Below are positions 7,968 to 16,504 of a DNA stretch of 64,000 nt, one piece after another. The stretch spans positions 1,736,001-1,800,000 of the forward strand of contig NZ_CP058670.1 of the NCBI RefSeq assembly GCF_013414345.1, read 5' to 3'. A model generated the notes under the pieces. It saw only the letters and a program-made list of their open reading frames with translations, had not been told where the DNA came from and ran no database searches. The position numbers and the translations under genes were made by a program. Position 1 is the stretch's first letter. Every line of letters starts with the position of its first letter. Origin of the DNA: Microcella indica. GTDB lineage: Bacteria; Actinomycetota; Actinomycetes; Actinomycetales; Microbacteriaceae.

Positions 7968-10900
7968 ATGAGCGACTCCGGTGTCGGCGGCGCGCGCCCC
8001 GACAGGTTCTGGGCCGGCACGATGCGGTTTCCCCGCACGCCCGCCGACCTGCGATCGACGACGACGTGCCCCGCGTGCTTCGCGCTGCTGCGCAGCACGA
8101 CCTGCGGCTCCTGCGACCTCGACCTGACGCACCCGGCGACGGCCGAGCTCGCCGCGCTCTCGACGCGCATCGCCGATGATCTGGATGCTCGCGCCGACCT
8201 CGTCGGGCGCATCCGGCGCGAGACGGCCGAGCGCGCATCAGCGCGGCCCATCGCGGCTCCCGCCACTGCGACAGCACCGGAACCGGCACCGAGCATCCCC
8301 CCGCCCGCGGCCACGACGCCCGAGCCCACCGGGAAGCGCCGCTCGAGCATCCAGATCGCCCTCGTCGTCGTGGGCATCTCGCTGCTCGCGGTGTTCGCCG
8401 TCTTCGGCCTCGTCTACGCCTTCGTGACGTACGGCGAGTCCGTGCGCATGCTCATCATCGGCGCCGGCACCCTCGCGACGCTCGCCGCCGCCGCCGTGCT
8501 CTCGCGGCGGGGCCTCACCGCGACCGCGGAAGGCATCGCCGCTCTCGGCACGATCGTGCTCGTGCTCGACGCGTGGGCACTGCGACTCAACGACCCGGCG
8601 GGGCTCGGCTCCCTGCCGGAACGCGGCTACTGGGGCGTCGCACTGCTCATCGTGGGGGTCGTCGCCGCCGGCTGGTCGCGCTGGGGACGCTTGGCGAGCC
8701 CCGCCGTCGCGGCCGCGACGCTGCTGCCGATCGGTGCGGGGCTCGCCACCGCCGAGCTCGTGGCGCAGCTGAGCGCTCCGCTCTCCAGCAGCGCCGGGGG
8801 GTCGCTCGCCGTCTTCCTGGGCGCTCTCGCCGCCGTCGGCACCTCGGGGCTCTCGGGCGGTGTCGCCTCTCGCAACCGCCCCGCGACCCGTCGGGCGGCG
8901 CACATCGTCGCCCGCTCCGTCGGCGCGCTCGCCGCCACCGTCGCCCTCGTCGGCCTCCTCGACCTGCTCTCCACGGAACGCTTCGCGCCCCTGCTCGGCG
9001 GCCTCGCACTCGGCGGCCTCGCCGTCGCGCACCTGGCCTCGCTCGCACGCGAGGCCGGCGACCGCCGCAGCGCGCTCGACACCCTCACGGCCGTCGCTCT
9101 CGGCAGCGGCAGCGCCCTCGCGGCGCTCATCGGCGTGCTCGTGACGACGCTGCGCGTCGACCAGGATCGCGCGACCGTGAGCATGCCCCTGCTCGCCGCC
9201 GTCGTGATCGCCCTCGTCGGCGAGCAGCTGTGGCGCCGGTCGAGTGCTCCCGGCGTCTGGCGCACGGGATTCGCGAGCGGCACGATCGCGGCGACAGCCG
9301 CGGCCGTCGTCGCGGCGGCCCTCGCGGGCCTCGTGGCGGCGTCGGCGTTCGCGGAGGCGGCGACCGCGGGCATCCGCGTGCTGCCGGGCTCGGTCAGGGG
9401 AGCCGTTGCGACGCCCGAGCCCGCCGTGCTCGCCGCTCTCGGTGCGCTCGCCCTCAGTGCGGCGCTCCTCGCGGCGAGCTGGACGAGCGTGGGCCGCCTG
9501 CGGTCGCGCGCTCGAGCGCTCGGCCCCGCTCTTGCCGTCATCATCGTGCTCGCCGTGCCGCTCGCAGGCCCCTGGTGGCTCGTCATGCTGCTGCTCGCAG
9601 TGCTGTCGGTCGGCGGCGTCATCGCCCTGAGGGTGGGCCTGCCCGTGGCGCGCGGCGACGACCGCGGTGCCCTCGTCGCCGCACTCGCCCCCCTCATCAT
9701 CGGTTCCGCGTTCGGCGCCTTCGCCATCGGCTGGGCGGTGCAGCCCGGCTGGATGCTCGGGCTCACGGTCGCGCTCCTGGCGATACTGCTCGCGCGCACC
9801 ACGAGCCCGCACCGGTGGGCGCGCGGGCTCAGCCTCGGTGCTGCGGCCGCCCTCGTGGTCGGCGTCGCGGGCGCGGTCGAGTCGGAGCTGACGCGCGTCG
9901 ATCTCGACTGGGGCGTGCCGACCGTCGCCCTGCTGCTCGCGACGGTGCTGCTGCTGGCCATCGCACTCGGGCGCCTCGAACCGGTCGAGCGCCTCGCCGC
10001 GGGGGGAGTCGCCCTCGCGGGCGCTCTGCTGGCGCTCGTGGTCGAGCCCGATGCCGGTGTGCCGCACGTCGCAGCCACCGCCGCGCTGCTCGGCGCGCTG
10101 ACCGTGCTCGGCGCGCGCGGCCACCGCATCGAGCAGTGGGCGGCGCGCATCGTCCTCCCCCTCGTCGTCGTGCGGGGCGGCATCGCCCTCGCCGACGACC
10201 GCGGCCTGGCCGACCTCACGCTCCCGCTCGCCCTCTCGACCCTCGTCATCGTCGCGGCGATCGCCCTCGCGGTGAGCGGACGACAGAGCGAGGATGCCCG
10301 GCTGCGGCTCGCGACCGACGTCGCCACCGGCGCCGTGGGTGCGACGGTGCTCGCGCTCGCGCTGCTCGATCTCACCGAGACGGCCCCCGCCTCGGCTGCT
10401 CTCGCCCTGCTCGTCGCGGCCGTCGTGACCGCGCTCACGGCGACGAGCGCCGACGGGCTCGTGGGCTCATCGAGCCCGCGGCGCCACCTCGGCTGGCTCG
10501 CGGTCGCCCTCGCGGCCGCGGCGCTGTGGACGCTGCTGCTCGACTCCGAGATCACCCAGCTCGAGGCCTTCGTGCTGCCCGTCGCCGGCACCCTGCTGCT
10601 CATCGCCGCGCTCATTGCCCGCGCCGGTCGCGGCACCACGGCGGGCGTCGCGATCGTCGTGAGCGCGGCCCTCGGTCTTGCGCTCCTTCCGCTCGCCGCC
10701 GTGAGCGGCATCGACGCACCGTGGCGGCTCATCGTCGTTGGCGTCCTTGGCGCCGTGCTCGCGGTGCTGCCGCTCGCGATCGGCCCCCGACTCGACGCGG
10801 CCTTCCGCGGGCTCGCCCTCGGCATGGTCGTCGTCGGGCTCGGCAGCGTGGCGCTTCTCACTGCCGCCCAGGTGGTGCGCCTGGGCGAGCTCGTGGGCTC

Positions 10901-11525
10901 GGCCGGCGGTGCCGCGCTGCCCGCGCTCGAGCAGGTGCGCATCGTCCTGCTGGTCGCGGTGCTCGCAGCGCTCGCCCTTCTCGCCTGGTTCGCCGCGGCG
11001 ACGCCCGCGCGGCACGCGGTGGCCGCGACCGCTGCCGGACTCGCGGCCGCCGTCGCCGGACTCGCGGGCGTGCTCGACGCCGTGCACCCCGTCGAGCTCG
11101 TGAGCGCACCCCTCGCTCTCGGGCTGCTCGGCATCGGAACACTGCAGCTCGGCCGGGAGGAGCGGGCGCGCAGCTGGCCGTGGCTCGGGCCGGGCATCCT
11201 CGTTCTGCTCGTGCCCTCCCTGCTCGCGATCGACGGCGCCGGAGAACCGCTGTGGCGCGCCATCGCCCTCGGCGTCGTCGCCGCGCTCGTGTTCGTGCTC
11301 GCCCTGCAGCGGCGGCTGCAGGCACTGTTCGTGCTCGGCGGCGCCGTGCTGCTCACGCACCTGCTCGTGCAGTCGTGGCCGCTGCTGGAGCAGGTCGGCC
11401 GCGCGGTCGAGTGGTGGATCTGGCTGGGGCTCGCGGGCATCGTCGTCGTGCTGCTCGCCGCGCGCTACGAACGCCGCGTGCAGAACGTGCGCACGGTGGC
11501 GCGGCGCATCGCCGACCTGCGCTGA
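7968..11525 (+). CDS. Very large polytopic membrane protein, SCO7613 C-terminal type
   Basis: 1185 residues. The N-terminus has a small zinc-ribbon-like motif, CPACFALL...CGSCDLDL (about residues 45-62), then a coiled or charged stretch and a Pro/Ala linker. From about residue 120 to the end there are some thirty hydrophobic segments rich in Ala, Leu and Val. This architecture matches actinobacterial proteins annotated as SCO7613 C-terminal domain-containing membrane proteins, whose function is unknown. Long reading frames on other strands and frames in this span are side effects of the Ala/Leu/Arg-rich GC coding. The gene is divergent from the ECF sigma gene. Confidence 0.88.
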   Translation: MSDSGVGGARPDRFWAGTMRFPRTPADLRSTTTCPACFALLRSTTCGSCDLDLTHPATAELAALSTRIADDLDARADLVGRIRRETAERASARPIAAPATATAPEPAPSIPPPAATTPEPTGKRRSSIQIALVVVGISLLAVFAVFGLVYAFVTYGESVRMLIIGAGTLATLAAAAVLSRRGLTATAEGIAALGTIVLVLDAWALRLNDPAGLGSLPERGYWGVALLIVGVVAAGWSRWGRLASPAVAAATLLPIGAGLATAELVAQLSAPLSSSAGGSLAVFLGALAAVGTSGLSGGVASRNRPATRRAAHIVARSVGALAATVALVGLLDLLSTERFAPLLGGLALGGLAVAHLASLAREAGDRRSALDTLTAVALGSGSALAALIGVLVTTLRVDQDRATVSMPLLAAVVIALVGEQLWRRSSAPGVWRTGFASGTIAATAAAVVAAALAGLVAASAFAEAATAGIRVLPGSVRGAVATPEPAVLAALGALALSAALLAASWTSVGRLRSRARALGPALAVIIVLAVPLAGPWWLVMLLLAVLSVGGVIALRVGLPVARGDDRGALVAALAPLIIGSAFGAFAIGWAVQPGWMLGLTVALLAILLARTTSPHRWARGLSLGAAAALVVGVAGAVESELTRVDLDWGVPTVALLLATVLLLAIALGRLEPVERLAAGGVALAGALLALVVEPDAGVPHVAATAALLGALTVLGARGHRIEQWAARIVLPLVVVRGGIALADDRGLADLTLPLALSTLVIVAAIALAVSGRQSEDARLRLATDVATGAVGATVLALALLDLTETAPASAALALLVAAVVTALTATSADGLVGSSSPRRHLGWLAVALAAAALWTLLLDSEITQLEAFVLPVAGTLLLIAALIARAGRGTTAGVAIVVSAALGLALLPLAAVSGIDAPWRLIVVGVLGAVLAVLPLAIGPRLDAAFRGLALGMVVVGLGSVALLTAAQVVRLGELVGSAGGAALPALEQVRIVLLVAVLAALALLAWFAAATPARHAVAATAAGLAAAVAGLAGVLDAVHPVELVSAPLALGLLGIGTLQLGREERARSWPWLGPGILVLLVPSLLAIDGAGEPLWRAIALGVVAALVFVLALQRRLQALFVLGGAVLLTHLLVQSWPLLEQVGRAVEWWIWLGLAGIVVVLLAARYERRVQNVRTVARRIADLR

Positions 11526-11603
11526 CCCGTGCGGCGCTGCGTCCCGCTCGCGCGAACCTGAACACCGACTGACCGCGGAATGGATGCACTCATGGAGCTG
11601 TTC

Positions 11604-11609
11604 TACGGT
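11604..11609 (+). promoter_or_regulatory. Candidate -10 element of dps
   Basis: TACGGT, 36 bases upstream of the dps ATG. The implied leader contains the Shine-Dalgarno AAGGAGG. No clear -35 is seen. Confidence 0.4.
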
Positions 11610-11645
11610 GAGAGAACGCACGACACCTACACAAGGAGGAGTTCC

Positions 11646-12131
11646 ATGACCACCGTCGCCGACGCCCCCAAGGGCGCCAAGGACCCCGCCCTCACCTCCG
11701 GAGTCGCCCAGTACTTCACCCCCATCGTCATCGACCTCAGCGCGCTCTCCCTCGAGGGCAAGCAGGCCCACTGGCACGTGCGGGGCAGCAACTTCCAGCC
11801 CGTGCACGAGCTGCTCGACACGCTCGTCGAGCACACGCGCGAGTGGACCGACCTCGCCGCGGAGCGTGTCGCCGCCCTCGGCCTGCCGCTCGATGCGCGC
11901 GCCGCGACGATCGCGCAGAAGACCACCGTGCCCGGCGTCACCACCGGTTTTCAGAAGACCGACGTGCTCATCGCCGACATCATCGCGGGCATCGACGCGA
12001 CGCTCGTGAGCCTGCGCGCCGCGATCGACGGCCTCGAGGAGATCGACCCGGTCAGCCAGGACATCGCTATCGAGATCACCAACGGTCTCGAGCAGGACCG
12101 CTGGTTCCTCTACTCGCACATCGCCGAGTAG
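11646..12131 (+). CDS. dps: Dps-family ferritin-like DNA-protection protein
   Basis: 161 residues, normal for Dps. The ferroxidase-type ligands are visible in HWHVRGSNFQPVHELLD (His of HW, His and Asp further on; about residues 39-56) and in the D-x-x-x-E segment TDLAAERVA. The ATG is set by a strong AAGGAGG five to six bases upstream. The family forms dodecamers that oxidise and store iron and protect DNA during starvation or peroxide stress. Monocistronic; a hairpin beginning at its stop codon separates it from the convergent amidohydrolase gene. Confidence 0.95.
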   Translation: MTTVADAPKGAKDPALTSGVAQYFTPIVIDLSALSLEGKQAHWHVRGSNFQPVHELLDTLVEHTREWTDLAAERVAALGLPLDARAATIAQKTTVPGVTTGFQKTDVLIADIIAGIDATLVSLRAAIDGLEEIDPVSQDIAIEITNGLEQDRWFLYSHIAE

Positions 12132-12160
12132 CCGCCCGCGCTCCGGGCGAGCGCGGCGGC
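12131..12160. terminator. Bidirectional hairpin between dps and the amidohydrolase gene
   Basis: GCCGCCCGCGCTC (12131-12143) pairs with GAGCGCGGCGGC (12149-12160) around a CGGGC loop, with one bulged C. It sits between two convergent genes. There is no T tract, as is common in actinobacteria. Confidence 0.65.
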
Positions 12161-12173
12161 CGGGTTCGGCGGT

Positions 12174-13670
12174 TCAGAGCTCGACGAGCTCGACCGGTGT
12201 GCGCACCGTGTCGATGATGCTGAACGTCACGCGCCCGCCGAGCAGCGTGAGCGCGACCGGCATCGTGCGCAGCAGAGCTTCGTCCGCCTCGAGCGGGTCG
12301 AACTCGACGGCGATGAGGTCGGCGGGCTCGCCGACCTCGACGCGCGTGCGCGTCGAGCATCCGATCGCTTGCGCGACGCTGATGCACTGCTCGGGGTGGA
12401 AGGGCTCGCGATGGTCGCGCGTGCGCGTCGTCGCGGCCGCGATCGCGCGCCACGGGTCGAGGTGCGCCACGGGAGCATCCGACCCGAGCACGACGTGGGC
12501 TCCCGCGTCGATGAGGGAGCGCACCGCGAACGCTCGCTGCGTGCGACCGCGCCAGTAGTGCGCCGCGACATCCCGGTCGTCGAGAAGGTGCTCGGGCTGC
12601 ACGCTCGCCGTGACCCCGAGCGCCGCGAACCGCGGCACGTCGGCCTCGTGCACGAGCTGCGCGTGCTCGATGCGCCCGCCGCCGCCGAGCGCGGCGAAGG
12701 CGTCGAGGGCCAGTCGATTGGCCGCATCGCCGATCGCGTGCACGGTCGCCGCGAGGCCCGCGTCGCGAGCCCTCACGAGCATCGGCTGCAGGTCGCACGG
12801 CGGCACGAGCAGCCGCCCGTACGGGTTCGGAGCCTCCTCGGGGTACGGATCGCAGCAGTAGGCCGTGCGCGTGTTGAGCGAGCCGTCGGTGATGACCTTG
12901 AGCGGGCCGACCGACACCGTGCCCCCCACGCTGTCGCCCGTGCGCAGCCCGGCCTCGATCGCCCGATCCAGGTCGTCCGGGTAGATGCCGAACTCGACGC
13001 GCAGAGTGTCGAACCCCTCGGCGACGCGCCGCTGCCAGTCCGCGTGGTTCCAGCGCATCTCCAGATCGACGATGCCGACGACGCCGCGCGCCGCCGCGTC
13101 GGCAGCGGCCTGCGCGACCCAGCGGTCGAGCTCCTCGTTCGTCGAGGCGTCGATCATCGCCGTCACCGCGAAGGCCTCCTCCTCACGGAGGATGCCGTCG
13201 GGAGACTCGAAGCCGTAGCGCTCGAGCGCGAGCGTGTTGAGCCACGCGCAGTGCACGTCGCCACTGATGAGAACGACCGGCCGGTCGGGCACGACAGTGT
13301 CGAGCAGCTCCGCCGTCGGCTCGTCCGGCCAGAGCCCGTCGCGGAAGCCTCCACCGATGATGACCGACTCGTCCTCGAACTCGCCGTGCACGATCGCCGA
13401 GCGCACGATCGCGACCGCCTCGGCCGCCGTCTCGGCGCCGGAGAGGTCGAGCCGCGTGAGGTGCTGCGCCCACTGCGTGAAGTGCACGTGCTCGTCCCAC
13501 AGGCCCGGCAGCAGCCAGCGCCCCTCGACGTCGACCGCCTCGCCCTCGGCGAAGCCTCGAGGGTCGACCGTGCCCGCGGGTGCGATGCTCGCGATGAGGC
13601 CGTCGACGATCGTAACGTCGATCGGGTCGTGACCGCCCAGCGGTCGCGCGTTAAGAATCGCGCGGATCAT
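12174..13670 (-). CDS. Amidohydrolase family protein, YtcJ-like
   Basis: 498 residues. The metal site signatures of the amidohydrolase superfamily are present: GLWDEHVHF near residue 58, a mid-protein His pair region (ATVHAIGDAANR), and GSDAPVAHLDPW near residue 395. The order matches YtcJ/exoenzyme-regulatory type metal hydrolases that act on N-acyl or amide substrates; the substrate cannot be told. ATG start. No obvious operon partner: it is convergent with dps, and the next gene upstream on the same strand ends 109 bases away. Confidence 0.88.
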   Translation of the reverse strand: MIRAILNARPLGGHDPIDVTIVDGLIASIAPAGTVDPRGFAEGEAVDVEGRWLLPGLWDEHVHFTQWAQHLTRLDLSGAETAAEAVAIVRSAIVHGEFEDESVIIGGGFRDGLWPDEPTAELLDTVVPDRPVVLISGDVHCAWLNTLALERYGFESPDGILREEEAFAVTAMIDASTNEELDRWVAQAAADAAARGVVGIVDLEMRWNHADWQRRVAEGFDTLRVEFGIYPDDLDRAIEAGLRTGDSVGGTVSVGPLKVITDGSLNTRTAYCCDPYPEEAPNPYGRLLVPPCDLQPMLVRARDAGLAATVHAIGDAANRLALDAFAALGGGGRIEHAQLVHEADVPRFAALGVTASVQPEHLLDDRDVAAHYWRGRTQRAFAVRSLIDAGAHVVLGSDAPVAHLDPWRAIAAATTRTRDHREPFHPEQCISVAQAIGCSTRTRVEVGEPADLIAVEFDPLEADEALLRTMPVALTLLGGRVTFSIIDTVRTPVELVEL

Positions 13671-13778
13671 GCACTGTCCTCTCTGGCCGGCCTCGGAAGA
13701 TCGTCACGTGGCGTTCCGCGACGACACTACCCGCACGCGTGGGGTCGCCCGCGCCATCGCTGAGTGCCCGCTCCAGAG

Positions 13779-14780
13779 TCACTGCTGGCACGACGGGCAG
13801 TAGTAGAGCTTGCGGGCCGCGGCGAGCTCGAGCACGACGTGCGTGCCGCAGATGCGGCACGGCAGGCCCTCCCGCTTGTAGACCCAGTGCCGGTCGGCAC
13901 GGTTGCGCCGAGCGCGACGTTGGCCTTCCTCGTCGAGACCGTCCATCGTGAGCATCTGCCCCGTCTCGACACCGACGCCGAGCAGGTACCGCCAGTCGCG
14001 CCACAGGTCGCGGATGACCTCCTCCGGCAGGCTCGCCCCCGGCGTGTGCGGGTCGAGCCTGGCCCGGAACAGAAGCTCGGCGCGGTACACGTTGCCGATG
14101 CCGCCCACGACCGACTGATCCATGAGCAGCAGGCCGATCGGCACGCGCCGACGGCGCACGCGCGCGAGCATGCGCTCCTCCCCCTCGTCGGGGTCGTCCA
14201 CGAGAGGGTCGGGCCCCAAGCGATCGACGACCTCCTGCACGGCGGCGGCATCGAGCACCTCGCACGCTGTCGGGCCGCGCAGGTCGGCCACAGCACGATC
14301 GGTGAGCAGGCGCACGCGCACCTGGCCCACGGGCTCGGCCGGGAAGGACTCGTGGGCCTCTGTCGTGCTCGACTCCTCGCCCATGCGCAGGCGCGCGCGG
14401 CGCGGCGCCCCGATGGAGGCGAGGGAATCCTCGTGCTCGCCGACGACCGTGCCCGGAGCATCCTCGTCGTCATCGACGACGCCGTGCTGACCGGTTTGGC
14501 CCATGCGCCCGCGCGCCGCCCGCGTCACCGGGTCCTGTTCGAGGGCGCCAGCGAAGTCCCATGCGCCGTAGATGCCGAGGTGCACGCGCAGGTAGAACGC
14601 CTCGTCGAACTCGAGGAACAGCTGCTTGCCGACCGCGCGCGAGGCCGTCATCGTGCGGCCGTCGAGGAGCGCCGCGCCCTCGACGAAGCGGCCCTGCGGC
14701 GAGCTCGCGCTCACGCGCTCGCCCACGAAGTGCCGCGCGAACTGCAGCGCGATGCGATGAACGGAGTGACCCTCGGGCAC
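13779..14780 (-). CDS. Formamidopyrimidine-DNA glycosylase family protein (endonuclease VIII/Nei-like)
   Basis: 333 residues with a GTG start giving the conserved N-terminus PEGHSVHR; after removal of the first residue the Pro acts as nucleophile and Glu3 as acid. A conserved Lys lies near residue 52 (VGKQLFLEF). The C-terminal zinc finger has CRIC and CPSC pairs (about 308-331). The helix-two-turn-helix region carries VVGGIGNVYRAELLF. It is longer than typical Nei enzymes because of a charged insert of about 60 residues (about 90-150). The enzyme excises oxidised bases and nicks the strand. It is transcribed after rpiB with an eight-base spacing. Confidence 0.93.
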   Translation of the reverse strand: MPEGHSVHRIALQFARHFVGERVSASSPQGRFVEGAALLDGRTMTASRAVGKQLFLEFDEAFYLRVHLGIYGAWDFAGALEQDPVTRAARGRMGQTGQHGVVDDDEDAPGTVVGEHEDSLASIGAPRRARLRMGEESSTTEAHESFPAEPVGQVRVRLLTDRAVADLRGPTACEVLDAAAVQEVVDRLGPDPLVDDPDEGEERMLARVRRRRVPIGLLLMDQSVVGGIGNVYRAELLFRARLDPHTPGASLPEEVIRDLWRDWRYLLGVGVETGQMLTMDGLDEEGQRRARRNRADRHWVYKREGLPCRICGTHVVLELAAARKLYYCPSCQQ

Positions 14781-14787
14781 GGCGGCG

Positions 14788-15273
14788 TCAGTGGATCTCG
14801 TGGCCGGCGATGGCGCCCGTCGACTCGTACTCGGCGAGCTGCGCGATGCGGCGCGCGTGACGCTCCTCACCGGGGAATTGCGTCGCGACGAAGACGTCGA
14901 TGAGACGCAGCACCTCGTCGACCGGGTGCTGACGCGCACCCACCGCGATGACGTTCGCATCGTTGTGCTCGCGCGCGAGGCTCGCCGTCGCCTCGCTCCA
15001 GACGAGGGCAGCGCGGATGCCCTGCACCTTGTTCGCCGCGATCTGCTCACCATTGCCCGACCCGCCGAAGACGACGCCGAGCGCCTCCACCCCGGCCGCC
15101 TGATCGCGAGCGACGGCGCGAGCAGCGTTGATGCAGAAGCTCGGGTAGTCGTCGAGGGCGTCGTACTCGACCGGGCCGTGGTCGACGACCTCATGGCCCT
15201 GCGCCGCCAGGTGGGCGCGCACCGTGGCGCTGAGCTCGAGGCCGGCGTGATCGGTGGCGACGTGGATGCGCAT
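14788..15273 (-). CDS. rpiB: Ribose-5-phosphate isomerase B
   Basis: 161 residues, standard for RpiB/LacAB family. Starts MRIHVATDHAG, with the conserved substrate-binding DHAG. The catalytic block GVVFGGSGNGEQIAANKV follows (about 78-96); here the position that is Cys in some bacterial enzymes is Ser, as in mycobacterial RpiB. REHNDANVIAVGAR (about 114-127) is also conserved. It interconverts ribose-5-phosphate and ribulose-5-phosphate in the pentose phosphate pathway. A TAGAAT box seven bases before the ATG implies a leaderless mRNA shared with the downstream Nei-like gene. Confidence 0.95.
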   Translation of the reverse strand: MRIHVATDHAGLELSATVRAHLAAQGHEVVDHGPVEYDALDDYPSFCINAARAVARDQAAGVEALGVVFGGSGNGEQIAANKVQGIRAALVWSEATASLAREHNDANVIAVGARQHPVDEVLRLIDVFVATQFPGEERHARRIAQLAEYESTGAIAGHEIH

Positions 15274-15280
15274 GGCCTCG

Positions 15281-15286
15281 ATTCTA
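15281..15286 (-). promoter_or_regulatory. Leaderless-type -10 of rpiB
   Basis: TAGAAT on the minus strand, seven bases before the ATG at 15273. Confidence 0.55.
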
Positions 15287-15363
15287 GGCCGGGACGAAAG
15301 GCCCTGGACTCGTGGCGCCAGCGGTGGCACCGTGGGGCACATCGAGACGAAAGGAGTCACCTC

Positions 15364-16140
15364 ATGACTCGCACCTACGTCATCACCGGCGCTGCGAGCG
15401 GCATCGGCGCCGCCCTCGCCGAGCTTCTGCGCGGCCAGGGCCACACCATCATCGGGGTCGACCTGCACGACGCCGACGTCACCGCCGACCTCACCACGCA
15501 CGAGGGCCGCGACGCCCTCGTGGCCGAGGTCACGCGGCTCAGCGGCGGCACGATCGACGCCGTCGTCGCCAATGCGGGGCTCGCGACGGAATCCGTCGCG
15601 ACCGTCGCCGTGAACTACTTCGGCGCGATCGCGACACTCGAGGGGCTGCGCCCGCTGCTGACGGGCGCGGATGCTCCGCGAGCGGTGGCCACGGCATCCA
15701 TGGCCTCGCTCTTCCCCGTCGACGATGAGCTCGTCGACGCGTGCCTCGCGCACGACGAGAAGGCCGCGCTGCACCGCACGCAAGAGCTCATCGATGCCGA
15801 GCAGGGTGGGCTCATCTACGGCTCGACCAAGCGGGCGCTCGTGCGCTGGATTCGCCAGAACGCGGCGACCGGCGACTGGGCGGGGGCGGGCATTCCGCTC
15901 AACGCCGTCGCGCCGGGCGTCATCCGCACGCCCATGACGGCCGACCTCACGGCGACCGAGGAGGCGACGAAGGGCCTGCTCGAGATGGTGCCCATGCCGC
16001 TCAACGGCATCGCCGATCCGGCGGCCGTCGCGAACCTGCTCGCCTACCTCGTGAGTGTCGAGAACACCCACCTGTGCGGCCAGGTCGTCTTCGTCGACGG
16101 TGGCAGCGACGTCGTCATCCGGGGGGATTCGACGTTCTAG
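15364..16140 (+). CDS. Short-chain dehydrogenase/reductase
   Basis: 258 residues, classical SDR size. The cofactor motif TGAASGIG is at residues 8-15. An acidic residue after beta-2 (GVDLHD) suggests NAD(H) preference. The catalytic pair is Tyr152 and Lys156 in YGSTK. The C-terminal LCGQVVFVDGG is typical of classical SDRs, often 3-alpha-hydroxysteroid dehydrogenase-like. ATG start is supported by GAAAGGAG upstream. Substrate unknown. The gene stands alone, divergent from rpiB and convergent with the cupin gene. Confidence 0.92.
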   Translation: MTRTYVITGAASGIGAALAELLRGQGHTIIGVDLHDADVTADLTTHEGRDALVAEVTRLSGGTIDAVVANAGLATESVATVAVNYFGAIATLEGLRPLLTGADAPRAVATASMASLFPVDDELVDACLAHDEKAALHRTQELIDAEQGGLIYGSTKRALVRWIRQNAATGDWAGAGIPLNAVAPGVIRTPMTADLTATEEATKGLLEMVPMPLNGIADPAAVANLLAYLVSVENTHLCGQVVFVDGGSDVVIRGDSTF

Positions 16141-16156
16141 GGGAGAGCACGGAGCG

Positions 16157-16504
16157 CTACGCGATGTAGATCTTGCGCAGCGTCTCGTGCACCTCCCACT
16201 CGGTCTCCTCGCCATCCTCGAGCCGGCCGACCGTGCCAGCGACGAGCTCAGACTCGCTGCCGTCCTCACGGCGCAGGGTCGCGTGGCCGCTCAGTACGAC
16301 GAAGACCTCGTCGACCTCGACATCGGTGACGACGCCCGGAGTGATCTCCCACACCCCGATCTCGATGTCGTCGAGCTCGGCGAGCGCCGCGATGCCCGTC
16401 GTCGGGCTGCCCGAGACGACCTGATCGTCGTCGACCGGCTCGTGCTCGAGCTCGATCGACAGCGCCTGCAGCACGGTCGCGGCGTCGAGCGGTAGTCGGG
16501 TCAC
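16157..16504 (-). CDS. Small cupin-domain protein
   Basis: 115 residues forming one cupin barrel: IGVWEITPGVVTDVEVDEVFVVLSGHATL carries the first cupin motif and GTVGRLEDGEETEWEV the second. It resembles the EutQ/DUF861-type single-domain cupins. The GTG start overlaps the stop codon of the upstream FAD oxidoreductase by GTGA, so the two are translationally coupled. In other actinobacteria such cupins accompany amine or amino-acid oxidases; a shared pathway is likely but the substrate is unknown. Confidence 0.87.
   Translation of the reverse strand: MTRLPLDAATVLQALSIELEHEPVDDDQVVSGSPTTGIAALAELDDIEIGVWEITPGVVTDVEVDEVFVVLSGHATLRREDGSESELVAGTVGRLEDGEETEWEVHETLRKIYIA

Noticed and set aside
8238-11572. 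Several long frames on both strands inside the 1185-residue membrane protein gene
   Set aside because: All are Arg/Ala-rich shadows of one Ala/Leu-rich gene; the chosen frame alone has the zinc motif and membrane segments.
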